Source of the DNA: Ilyonectria destructans
Taxonomy: Eukaryota > Ascomycota > Sordariomycetes > Hypocreales > Nectriaceae
NCBI GenBank assembly: GCA_020740775.1
Contig: JAHEWK010000010.1
Coordinates: forward strand, 2,666,001 to 2,730,000
Reading direction: 5' to 3'
Length of the DNA stretch: 64,000 nucleotides
Below, in pieces: positions 11,937-22,290 of this stretch. A program made the position numbers and the translations under genes. The notes under the pieces were generated by a model. The model had not been told where the DNA came from, did no database searches, and saw only the letters and a program-made list of their open reading frames with translations. Each line of letters begins with the position of its first letter. Positions within the stretch are counted from its first letter, which is position 1.

Positions 11937-12361
11937 TGTTACGGCCCGGCTACATAGGCTGGCTGACCCACTTTTCTTCGGTCACGGATCCAGGATGATC
12001 CGTACCGAATCACTACACGCTACCCGAATTACTAGTGATTCCTGGATCACCCAGTGATTTACAACACCACAGTAATCCAGCCCAACGCCTAGAGATCCCC
12101 CATAGACGGAGCTACTATATAACTTGTGCCTTCTGCACAATTAGACCAGATACAGCTCCTCGGCTATCAATACAACTTGGTTACCTAGCTTACTGCACCA
12201 GCTATATATTACCAGACGTAACACCCTCACTCTACTGTATTACCCCGTTTGCAGTAACCACACTACGACTTACACATGATATCCTGATCCCTACTAGGAC
12301 CTGAACCCCACAATCCGCGCCTACCCTGTACCGACAGTCCAGAATAAGTACGGCCGTCACA
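11937..12361. mobile_element. Solo LTR, 425 bp, with 5-bp target duplication
   Basis: It begins TGTTACGGCC and ends GGCCGTCACA, an imperfect terminal inverted repeat with the TG...CA ends of LTRs. It is flanked by AAATA on both sides (11932-11936 and 12362-12366), a perfect 5-bp target-site duplication. Base composition is balanced, unlike the AT-rich relic around it. No internal retroelement domain lies next to it, so it is a solo LTR left by recombination. The 89-aa open frame at 12035 lies inside it and is not a gene. Confidence 0.85.
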
Positions 12362-12912
12362 AAATAGATATAATTCTAAGCTACTTTCTGCTAAAATAGC
12401 TAGTATTTTTCAGAAGGGCTTTTTTAGCTGGCTCTTCTAGCTTCTCTATTAGCCTTTTTATTCTAGCTTTAGTATCTTAAGCTAGAACTTCTTAAGCTCT
12501 TAGAGGAAGTCTTTCTTTAGCTTCTTTAAGTTACTAAGGGGAAAAGCTAGAGAGATTAAAGCTAGTTAGGCTAGAGGCTAATTTAATCTAGTTGAGGATA
12601 TTCTAAGCTGCCTTTTTAGCTGCCTTATATATCCCTTAAGTTAGATCTTAGAATATAGGGATTTTAAGGCCTCTCTATCTTACTGAAAGAGTAATTAAGT
12701 TCTTTCTTAATATAGATAGCTAATCTGCTAGCCCTCTTACTATTATATATTAAAGGGCTTTATAGAGAGCTAAATCTACTCTTTTCTAAATCTCTTTTAG
12801 TTCTATAGACTATAGCTAGTAAAGGAGATATCTTAGAAGGAGGTAGATACTGCCTTTTAGCAGTAGTAGGGTATACTATTTAGGTAGTGTAAAGGCTAAA
12901 GCAGTGGAAGGA

Positions 12913-13251
12913 TGTAAGAATATAGAATAAGCAAGTGTAACTTGGCAATTGTGGGTCGAAAAATTGACCAATCAGAAAACAGATTAAGGATTTGGAGAGA
13001 GCAAAAAAAGGTAATCACAATAGTATTAGGATTGATGTAATTGGTTAAGAGATGCTTGTATTAATAGCGATGATTCTCGAAGACTAATTAGGGAAAAGCC
13101 CCAGCTTTATAGAGAGATTGCTGTCTAGCTATACATCCGATCCAACTGGGGAAAAGAACAGCTTGCAGCTGTATGTTTGGTATGTATGCGTTATTAAGCC
13201 CGAGGAATCCGGACTTAGTTGGGACGTTGCATTCCAGTCTTTATCTTTACA
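12913..13251 (-). mobile_element. Probable LTR of the adjacent Gypsy relic
   Basis: A 339-base, relatively GC-balanced stretch that starts TGTAAGAATATAG and ends TTTATCTTTACA, i.e. TGTAA...TTACA ends. It abuts the decayed Ty3/Gypsy pol region on its right, with AGTGGAA next to it as a possible polypurine tract in minus orientation. The mate LTR was not found and no target duplication matches, so this call is moderate. Confidence 0.45.
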
Positions 13252-16200
13252 TTCCACTATATAAGTCCACTGGTATTCTGATAGATAAGGAAGATAAGCT
13301 TAAAGGCAAAATATATACCTTATAAAAGCTAAAAGTTTAAGGATTCTGAATATATTATTCTTATCTTTATTAGATAAGAGATAAGCCTATTATCGGCTTT
13401 ATTAGTTATAGAGTTTTTATATAAAGGCTTTACACTTATCTATAGTATACTTAGTAATACTAATAGTTTTCTCCTTCTAAAGGTAAGTAGGTAAGTTTCT
13501 TTTATCTCTAGCTATATATATTATAAGTTATCAGTAGAATTTATTCTTTTAAGCTTTATACTATAGAGTCTATAGTTCTTAATCTTTAAAAAGCTATACT
13601 TCCTCTTTAAAGTTAATTTCCTTATATTTTACTAAAGCCTCTATTAATATAATATATATATTCTTAAGGTATTCAGACTGAAATATCTTTATAAATCTAG
13701 CTTTTAACTGTTTATTACTACTATCTACTAAAAGGTTCTACTCCCTATAAGATAGAATATTAAAATACTTTAAGCTTTTATTTAGCCTTTACTCTAAAGT
13801 AAAGTTAAATCTAATAAGATACTTAGATTAATATACTTACTTCTTAGTAAGTTACTTCTTAGAATAAAAATACTTTAAGTTCTTATAGTTTATAAGAATT
13901 ATAAAGTACTTAGCTGTCTATAGCTTAAGCTTTTATACTTTAAGGCAGTATATAATAGTAAGAAGCTTCTTATTATAGATAGAGTAATTAGCTTTAGCAG
14001 GAGAGTACTTCTTTAATAGATAAATAATAGGGTGCTAAATATAATAGTTATCTTTTTATAGTATTAATTCTTCTGTTATATAGCTAGAGGAATCAGCTTT
14101 AACTATAGTTTCTCTTTTTAGATTGAAATATATAAGAATTAAAGCTATAATAAGTATTTCTTTTAGCTTTTTAAATACTTCTTTATATTAATTATTCTAT
14201 TTAAACTGAATATTCTTTCTAATTAGCTTAGTTAATAGTTAAATTATATTTAAGAAGTTTTATATAAAAACTCTATAAAAGTTTATAAAGCTAATAAACC
14301 TATAAATTCCTTTAATTAAAGTTAGTATAGTTTATTCTTTAATTAACTTAACTTTCTTAAGGTTAACTTAGATATTAACCTCTACTTTAATTAAAAAGCC
14401 TAAATACTTAATAGTTTTAACTTTAAATTTATATCTATTAATATTAATCTGAAGGTTAATATCTATTAATCTCTATAGAATTCAGCTAATCTTTCTTCTA
14501 TAGTTCTTAAGGAACCCTAAGGAATATATTAAGATATTATCTATATATATAGAAGTAAGATTATCTAAGTAGTCTTATAAGATACTATTAATATAGTATT
14601 AAAAGGCAGTAGGAGCTTTAATTAGCTTAAATAGTATAACTTAATACTTAAAGAAACTATATCTTATATAAAAAGCTGTTTTATATATATCTTTCTCTGA
14701 TATCTGTACCTTATTAAAGGTAGTAATAATATTAAGTTTTATAAATTACTTTACTTTTATAATATTTCTTAAGGTTTTACTTAAAAGTAGAAGAAAGTAT
14801 TAATTCTTTTTAATAATTATTAGAGGTTATAAGGCAGTGGAATAAAGTAATATTATTATGAAAGAGATATTCTAATAAAGAATATAAAGATAAGAGGTAT
14901 ATAAAGATAATAGATAGATAGTATAAAATAGTATAAGATAGTGTATTAATAGTGTATTAATAGTGTATAATATTGTAATAATAGTATAGAATAAGTCTGG
15001 AATTACCCAGGGGGTCTCAGCCTTTTTATAGATAATTTGCTTAAAATCCGGCTATTATATTAAGATAATATATATACTATTAAAAAGCTTAAAATTCCAG
15101 CTTTCTTATAGTACTGTATTTATCCTTATAGGTACTTTCCTTATTAAGTAATATTAATTCCAAATAGTGGATACTTTAAAATTAATTGATTTTAAAGTAC
15201 AGATAGATTAATAAGCTGATTCAGGCTGATTAGTTACACAGTATTAATATTGTTATTAATACTGTATTTTAGTATATAATTATAAGATTTTTATTAGAAT
15301 TTTTAAGCTATATTTTAAAGCTTAAAGCTTAAAGCTTAATCTTATAAAGAAGTTATAAAGTTATATATTTATAGACTTTAATAAAAATTAATTGATTTTA
15401 AAGTACCCGCTATTTAGAATTAATATTACTTAATACAGAAAGCACTTATAAGGACAAATAAGATACTATAAGAAAGCTGGAATTTAAGGCTTTCTAATAG
15501 TATACTTATTCTTCTGATATAATAGCCAGATTTTAAGCAAATTATCTATAAAAAGGCTGAGACCTTCTGGATAATTCCAGACTTAATCTATCTTAGTATT
15601 AGAATATTATACACTATTAATACACTATCTTATACTATCTGTTAGATCTATTACAGTTAATTTAATTAAATGGATAGTGTTTAAAGCAGTAATAATAATA
15701 TTGATAATTACTTGTTTCAGTTATCTGAACTGATTAAAAGAGGGGTTATTAGACCCCCCTTCTAACTAAGGTTAGAATATCAATCTATTAGAGGTTTTAT
15801 AATACAGAGTTATATTCCAACACTATTTTATACTATCTACCTCTTATCTTTATATACCCCTTAACCTTATATCCTTTATTAGGATATTTCTTTTATAATA
15901 ATATTACTTTATTCTACTTGCCTTATAACCTCTAATAAATATTAAGAATTAACTGGCTGCTATAGGCCTTATTAGTATCTTACTGCAATTATATCCTATA
16001 ACTGACTCTATAGTCTATCTAATTTAATATTTTTCTATCAGGCAATATAGGCTTTAGATTAATCTAATAGTAGATACAGTATTTAGTATAGCTTTAGGCT
16101 GACTATAAAAGACGCCTATATAATACTCTTCTATATATAGATAAGGGTATTAACAGCCAGCTTGGGATAATAGCAGCTATTACTAGCAGGCTGTAACTGC

Positions 16201-16330
16201 AGTCTTAAGTTACTATATATAGGTAAGGGTATTTCTATTTAGCTTGAAATAGTAGCAGCTTGTAATAGCAGTTTTAGCTTTTTACCTAACTTTAATTTTT
16301 AATTTTAATAATTAACAGACTGCTATAGGC
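13252..16330 (-). mobile_element. RIP-decayed Ty3/Gypsy retrotransposon relic, minus strand
   Basis: A minus-strand reading that tolerates stops recovers pol landmarks in the right order. The reverse transcriptase shows FIKLNIITTFN (family: FTKLDI..AFN), APTAFQYYINSIL, and SIYIDNILIYS where the catalytic YxDD has Asp changed to Asn (14521-14560). The RNase H region shows KYSPAKANYSIYNKKLL near 13950-14010. The remaining C-terminal part probably held the integrase but is too AT-rich to read. Stops and Asp-to-Asn, Gly-to-Arg type changes fit C-to-T decay. The RT is split by the palindromic insertion 14818-15937. It has no coding capacity. Confidence 0.8.
14818..15937. repeat. Approximately 1.1 kb palindromic (foldback) insertion in the Gypsy RT
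   Basis: The left arm (TATTAGAGGTTATAAGGCAG at 14818 inward to about 15200) pairs with the reverse complement of the right arm (about 15383 to 15937). Inner ends match over CTTATTAAGTAATATTAATT and TACTTTAAAATTAATTGATT. The right arm carries about 160 extra bases (near 15645-15810). The spacer is about 180 bases. There is no coding content. It could be a foldback/MITE element or two head-to-head LTRs, all AT-shifted. Confidence 0.7.
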
Positions 16331-17330
16331 CTTATTAATATTCTGCTATTAATATTAAAGTAAAAGAACTACTAACATTAAAGTAGGAATAATTATTAAT
16401 ATTAAAAATAAAGATACCTACTAACATTTAAAATAGAAATAACTACTAATATTAAAGATAAAGTTAGAAATAACTATTAATATTTAAGTAGGAAGAACTA
16501 CTAACTACTAAATAGAGAGAAATAGAATTAAAATAAAGAAGATTATAAAGTTTAAAAAGAGATATAAAGTATAAAGTAAGAGTTAAATAAATAAAAAATA
16601 AAGAAAAAAAGATATAGAGTAGGAGTTAATTAAAAGAGTAAGTAAAGAGAGTATAAAGTAATAATAAAATAGAAAAATAAGTAAAAAGAGTATAGAGTAA
16701 GAGTAAATAAAAAGAATACAAAATAAAAATAAAATTAAAAAATAAGATAATAAAATAAGAACTAAATAAATAAAAATAAAATAAAAGAGTAAAAATATTT
16801 TAAAAAGAGTTAAAATTTAAAGTTAAAAAAGAATAAAGAAAAATTTAAAGTTAAAAATTAAAAGTATTAACTAAAGAGAAAGAGAATTAAATAATTAAAA
16901 AAGAGAATATTTAAAGATTAAAATTAAGAAGAGTTAGAGATAGAAAGAGAAAGAGTATATAAGAAGTAGAATTAAATAGTTAAAGAGAGTTTTTAAGAGT
17001 TAGAATTAAAAAGAGTTAAAAGAGTAGATAAAAAAATAGAGAAGAGGTTATAAAGTAATAATTAATTAAAAGAATAAAAGAAGAGAGTATTTAAAAAGTA
17101 AAAAGTAAAAGTGAAAAAGAAGAGAAAAAAAAGAATAAAAAGAGAAGAAGAATAAAAAGTAGAGAGTAAGAATAAAAGAAAAAGAATAAGAGAAAAGTTT
17201 ATAAAGTAAAGATTAAAAAAAAGAGAAGAATTAATTAAAAAAAATGAAGAAAAAAGAGTATAAAGTAAGATTTAAGATAAAAGAGTTATAAGTAAGAATA
17301 TAAAGTAGAGATTAAAATAAAGAATTAGAA
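16330..17330 (+). repeat. A/G-rich low-complexity tract, about 1 kb
   Basis: Plus strand made almost only of A and G with some T (AAAGAGAGTATAAAGTAA-like units), with very few C. It carries no gene. It may be the remains of the 5' region of the retroelement after loss of C, or an independent low-complexity tract. Confidence 0.6.
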
Positions 17331-17537
17331 CCGCGTTCCCTCGCCTCCTTCCCCCGGTCCCTCTCCCGTCCGCCCTTCCTCCCCGCGCCGTCCCCGCCCT
17401 CTCCCGTCCGTCTTCCTTCGCCGCCTTCCCGCCTCTCCTCTCCCGTCCGCGTTCCCTCGCCTCGTCCCTCCCCCGCGTCTCCCTCCGCCTTCCTCCCCGC
17501 GCTCCGCGCTCGTTCCCGCGTCCCTCGCCCCGCCCGC
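17331..17537. repeat. GC-rich pyrimidine minisatellite, unit about 38 bp
   Basis: About 207 bases of C/T/G sequence with roughly three-quarters G+C, sharply bounded by AT-rich DNA. CTCTCCCGTCCG recurs at 17361, 17399 and 17438, i.e. every 38-39 bases, and GCGTTCCCTCGCCTC at 17332 and 17450. The Arg/Gly-rich open frame on the minus strand (17325-17588) is a by-product of this composition and is not called as a gene. Confidence 0.7.
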
Positions 17538-17557
17538 GTTCCCCCAGCGCCTCCTCA

Positions 17558-17702
17558 GGGTGTGCTTGGCTGCCATACCCCTCTTCATTTTTTTACCGTA
17601 AGAGATAGTTAAAGAGTAAATAGAAAAGAAAGAGTTAAAAAGAGACTACTAAGGGTGTGCTTGGATGCAATAGCCATCTTCATTTTTTACCGTAAGAGAT
17701 AA
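17558..17702 (+). repeat. 50-bp direct repeat pair
   Basis: GGGTGTGCTTGGCTGCCATA followed by a T-run and ACCGTAAGAGATA (17558-17607) is repeated with few changes at 17653-17702. The two copies are separated by 45 bases of purine-rich DNA. The first copy directly abuts the GC-rich minisatellite. Confidence 0.75.
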
Positions 17703-17957
17703 GGACATAAAGGAGGCTTTTACTCTCTCTATCTTGCCTGATGGAGTACTCAATATCATCTAAGTATTGAGAGACTTAGCAACTAAAATTGTAAATGCTA
17801 TCGCTCGCTAAGTAACAGTGACTACATATGCTTCAGACGTCAGCGCTAACCGTGTATGGGCAACGGGCTATGGAGATACTCCGAGCCCCGAAACTAATCA
17901 ACAGCCTACGGAGTACTCTGTGCGTTCTCTCTCAACTTTACAAACCTCACCGTCGTC

Positions 17958-19475
17958 ATGGGACTCAGTCACCTTCCGCCAGAGATTCTAAGTCAAATAT
18001 TGGCATATCTCGTCGAGCCCAGCGATTTCCCAGAAGCGCCGGAAATCCCAGATTTTGTCTTGGACCTCTGCGCAGCTCGTTTGGTCTGCGGGAAGTGGAA
18101 CGGGCTTGGCACAACGCATCTCTACCGAACCCTTGCTCTCAGGAGGGTCAAAGATGCCTCTTATCTGGAGCGATGGCATAATTTGTTAGACCTCCAGACT
18201 GCCCGACAGGCAGTGCAGCATGTCATCATCCACGCGGGACTGGATCATATACCACACAGGCCTGATTATGCCCTCTGGGTAAGGTCGGGGCGGGCAAAAG
18301 ATGTCGCCTTCACTTCTGCCATTGATCGCATCGTCGACCTGCCGAATCTGAGCGGGCTCAGTCTGCAGTTTACCGATGACGATTGGATAGTCCTGGATGA
18401 CTCGGATTGGGACGGCCATCTTATTCTGAAGGGAGCGCGTATTAATACATTCAGGGCCGTTGTCAACGCCATGGTCAGTCGGACTGCCAACCCGAATAAT
18501 GTCGCCATTCGCTCTCTCACTATTGTTAACTTGCCCGGGCGCCCGATTCCAGATGTCACTTGTTCAGATTTTTTCAAGAAGGCAATCAGAGATATCAGAT
18601 GCCTGCACCTCCATATCACGTCTACCAATACTACGCTTTCTCATCATTATCATGACCGTTTCAACAAGGAGCTGCGGCAATTTGTAAGGAGTCTTGATAT
18701 ACCAAGTCAAAACATACCCATACTTATCAACTTCCCAGGAACCTCATCTACAGCTGGAGCTTCTTCCACCTCTGGCTGGACAGCTTCGGGCTCTGACATT
18801 GGATTTCAGAAGTAAATAGGGCATTTGCTCCGGATCCCTCGACGGCCGTGGCCTCTTGTTCCCAAACCTCGAAATATTGACATTAGGAAGCTATGCCATT
18901 GGATATCATCGTCAATTCGATTGGGTCCTTGCTCAAAAGTCGCTGAAAGCATTGCACTTAGACCGCTGCTGCATTGTTAGCCATACACGCATGGGTGATC
19001 ACTCGGCGGAGAAATGGGGCCTAAAGATAAATAATTGGAAGAGATAGCATCCATTTGCCTTTAGATACCCTTCCGACGAGGTGGAGATATTCACGTTTCC
19101 AGGGACATAGGAGACGACTTTCGACGGTATTTGCTCTGAGCTTCCGAAACTTATCGACTTCCAATTTAACTGGGCCAGGGGGGTACTTACTTCTGTCGTC
19201 CGGAAGCGTTTGTGACTGAGCTTTCGCCGATGCGATATATCAGGTTCGAAGAGGGGAAATACCCTAGTCCTTGGATTGATGCGGACCAGGAGGATGGCCA
19301 TTCGGACTTTATGTGGCTCGGCGTTCCGGTTCCGGACGACGCTCTCTTGACGGATGATGAGGAGCGCGAGCAGGCGTCGACTTTGAATCCTGCGCGAGAC
19401 AGGGAGGAGGGAGATGGTCGGGCATTGTGGGACTTGCTTTGGGTCACAGAAAGGCAACAATATTGCGGATTTTAG
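17958..19475 (+). pseudogene. F-box protein gene, broken
   Basis: Exon 1 (17958-18683) encodes MGLSHLPPEILSQILAYL, a typical fungal N-terminal F-box, then RLVCGKWNGLGTTHLYRTL. These proteins usually act as substrate adaptors of SCF ubiquitin ligases. A 55-base intron (18684-18738, GTAAGG...CAG) restores the frame of exon 2. That frame reads on through LTLDFRSK and FPNLEILTLGSYAIGYHRQFD but is cut by TAG at 18817-18819, where Trp is expected, and by TAG at 19045 and 19108. After about 19200 the homologous reading (YPSPWIDADQEDGHSDFMW to about 19475) is in another frame, so there is also a frameshift. Without splicing the first frame ends at 18815 as 285 aa. The balance of evidence says pseudogene. 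Confidence 0.75.
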
Positions 19476-20072
19476 GATAATGGCCGAGATTCAGTCGTAT
19501 TACTCAACGGGAGTGACTGTAAGATTTTGAACGGAAGTGCGAAGAAGCTTTATAGATGCTACGGCCACAAGAAAACATTAGAATGAATAGGTTGGGGAAT
19601 CAGTCATCTTATGAGGAATTTGAGTTTAAATACCAGACAGAAGCCCAGGGTTCGAATGAGGTGAGGATTATGACAAAGACGCAAAAAGTGTGGAAGTTGC
19701 TTTCTAATGTAACAGGATCAGGTCAGATAAGCGAGGAGGATTGCAAGAGCCCACCTCTCCAAGGCATCGAAGGATTCTATCACACACTAGTCCTCAGGCT
19801 GGTATCCAAGCGGTCCAAATTTATAATCCCGGGTCCCAAAGAAGGCCCAAGACTCCCTCTTGCTTGGAGTTGCTATAATTTTCAGAAGTTGGGCAGGGTG
19901 ACGGGAATAAGCTGAGAGTTGAGGACCCAGAAATGGGATCAACAAGATGCCTTGCTTTTTCTTTTTCCTTCTTCCAAATTTATCCAGGTGCCCCAATTCG
20001 GCATCACAGTTTTTACCCAAAGCTATCAAGCATCTATAGCGACGGGGTAGTCTGCGTCAACTGCAAAACCTG
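19476..20072. other. Spacer with one unsupported open frame
   Basis: Contains a 119-aa open frame (19556-19915, plus) with no domain I recognise and no splice or codon support. Otherwise unremarkable spacer between two broken genes. Confidence 0.35.
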
Positions 20073-21705
20073 TTAGCAGGACGGACTCCTCTGCCGGATG
20101 GACGAGCCAAATTTGATGGATACGAAAGGAATCAGCGCCATGATCAGTGTCAAGAACGCCAGAAGCGAGCATGCTCATTGAATCCCCAGATTTCTGTACA
20201 TAGGCGCGGCTGCCAGCGGCAGGCAGACGGCTACGATGGACCTGGTCGTACTAGCAGCCGCTTGCGCTGATGCCAAAAATTGCTTGTATGCGTCGCCGAG
20301 ATAGTTCAGCATGGCCATAAAGATAATGAGGTAGCCAGTGCCAAACAGCAGTCCGGATAACGCAGGTACAGCGGGGTGGATGGACGGATATGACGTCCAA
20401 CCAAGCCAGAATAAAGACGTGACAACTCTGTGCAGTTTTTAGTTATTTGGCCAAGTGGAATCACCCTCGAGTTGGAAAATGCACAATGGACCTCCACCAC
20501 ATGCTAGTGGAAGACGACGGTACTCGTTGCTGTTGCCCCATGCGGATCCTGCTCCCAGAGCCTTCGCGTGGTGAGAGCTATACCAGAGAAAAAGGCGCAA
20601 AGCAACCACAGATCCGGCGGCGACTAGAGGCTGGTTAGAACGGCTCGGTTATCACGCGGGCTTGCTCACTAGGTAAAAGAGTCAGGCCGACCTTACCAGG
20701 AGACAGTCCGTAGACACCTATTTACATTAGTTTCCCGGTCTAGAGTGTTAACTGTGGGCGTATGCTGACTCACCCTGGAAAATGATGGGATATACTTAGA
20801 AGAAAAGATACAAAGTCGCGTAGAATAGTACGAGGTATAAAGATGTAAACAAAACGAGGGGCTCCTGGAAAATCATTTTGAAAGGCCTTAAGAAGACGAC
20901 CTTAAGTTCATCCAAGAGACAACTTTTGTTTCCTCGAGTTAGTACTTCAACCTCTTCGGACCCTCGGGCCTCTCCGTCTTTCATCAACCGCCTTTTGATG
21001 ACGGGGACATACATCTCCGGAACCGCAAGTATCACAGGCAAGCAGGCAACGGCAATACCCAAGCCTATCCAGAAGGTCAAACACCATAAAATATTGGACG
21101 CATATCCCGAGATGATAGGGCCAAAGGGAGGCATCATCGACGTCGAGCACATAAAGTAAGCCATGGCTCTCCCCCGCGGGCCCGGATCGTCATAGATGTC
21201 GGCATACAGCGGGCCAACAACGGCATTGGGCGCCCCGGCCGCGATGCCGCACAGCAGACGGAACAGCAGCAAGACGGCAAACGTCGGGCTGAGGGCGCAG
21301 CACATTGTGCTGACGGTGTAGCCGAGATACGTGCCGATGAGCACCGGGCGGCGGCCGACGTGCTCGCTAAGCGGACCGAAGAGCAGCGGGCCGATGGCGA
21401 AGCCCACGAGGTAGATGGAGTTGAGCAGGACGAGCAGCGTTGGGTTGGCGACGTTGAGGTCTTGAGCGATGGCGGACGTTGCGCCAGAGGGGAGGGATGA
21501 GCCTAGGCCACTGTTGATGATGGTGGCTATGCCGACGGCTACAACGAGTCGTTTCTTACGCTATAGTGAGAGTATGTTGGTGTATAATCCATTCGATACA
21601 AGCAATCCGTTGAGTTGAACTTACAATAGAAAGTTTGACAGGGTTGTTCGAGTCCGGCACATCAAGGGCACCCGTAGCCCACAGACTGGAGCGCGTAGTC
21701 GCCAT
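20073..21705 (-). pseudogene. DHA1-type MFS drug/polyamine transporter, broken
   Basis: Exon 1 (21705-21625, MATTRSSLWATGALDVPD...) joins across an intron (21561-21624) to RKKRLVVAVGIATIINSGLG. The transporter motifs follow: GPLSEHVGRRPVLIGTYLGY (loop 2-3 motif A), LLLFRLLCGIAAGAPNAVVG and GRAMAYFMCSTSMMPPFGPI (motif C region). The frame is stopped by TAA at 20796-20798 in YLFF*VYPIIFQG, although the next intron and VYGLSPG follow normally. The C-terminal half is legible (TSYPSIHPAVPALSGLLFGT, FMAMLNYLGDAYKQFLAS) but has TGA at 20175-20177, where Trp is expected (LGIQ*ACSLL). The terminal stop is at 20073. It would have been a 12-helix proton antiporter in the plasma membrane. An upstream ATG at 21747 is a possible alternative start. 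Confidence 0.8.
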
Positions 21706-21747
21706 CTGGTCCAGACAGCTCCAACGAAGTTTCAATCGCCTTGCCAC

Positions 21748-22290
21748 AGATCAATGATTTCCTTCAAGTAACTGAGAGTCTGTCCGCCCGATTCGGAATA
21801 TCTCGTCATGGGCAAAAGACAAAACCAGTCATAAGAAGAGCGAGATCGGCGACACCCTAAGCAGAACATTTCCACAGCTATAAAACTGGGGCTGTTTGAT
21901 TCCGAGGGGAGGGTGAAGGGCATAGGGCGTAAAGAAGCGCAGCATGACCAATCACCATGTAGTCAAATGCAAGCCTTAGTTAAGTTACCCTACATCTACG
22001 TGGAACACAGCATCGGAAAGTATGTAGCTTCTTAGTCTTCTCTGCTCTACTGGCATTACAGCCAGGCTTCTTACTCTGGGAAATATCTCTGAAGTTCGAT
22101 TGTAAATCACCGTCATTAGGATTGCCCACTTTCCGTTTTTCACTACATCTACCGATATATCCATGAGGCATAATCTTTGTCATTTCCACGCAAACGTCGG
22201 CTAGAGCCAGTAAGCTACATTTGGCGTAGCGACTTTGAAATCTCTAATAATTGGGTTCAGGGTTCCGATTACTCTATCAACTCCACGAAT
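21748..22290. other. Upstream flank of the MFS relic
   Basis: GC-moderate non-coding sequence, presumably the former promoter of the MFS gene. Only short frames without recognisable products. Confidence 0.4.

Larger units (their letters stand above)
10815..12890 (-). mobile_element. Heavily decayed copy of the RT element seen at 53-55.8 kb
   Basis: The edge sequence (GGGTTTATTTATCTATCTTC, then CTAGCTAATTTGCCCTATTG) is the same as at 53000-53040, followed by a purine tract (10877-11270) and then sequence that parallels 53276-54500. For example, GGGGCCTAGAGATAAGTATTTC aligns with GGGGCCTAGGGAGGCATATTTC, and GGAGGTAGATACTGCCTTTTAGCAG with GGAGGTGGATACTGCCTCTTAGCAG. Nearly all differences are C-to-T or G-to-A, as expected of RIP. 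A solo LTR interrupts it at 11937-12361. No coding capacity remains. Confidence 0.75.

Noticed and set aside
12035..12304. 89-aa frame
   Set aside because: Lies wholly inside the solo LTR.
14818..15937. rRNA, ncRNA or CRISPR-like hairpin locus
   Set aside because: The palindrome is a long AT-shifted foldback inside a retroelement; there are no regularly spaced repeats.
17325..17588. Arg/Gly-rich 87-aa frame on the minus strand
   Set aside because: Produced by the GC-rich minisatellite; no domain or start context.
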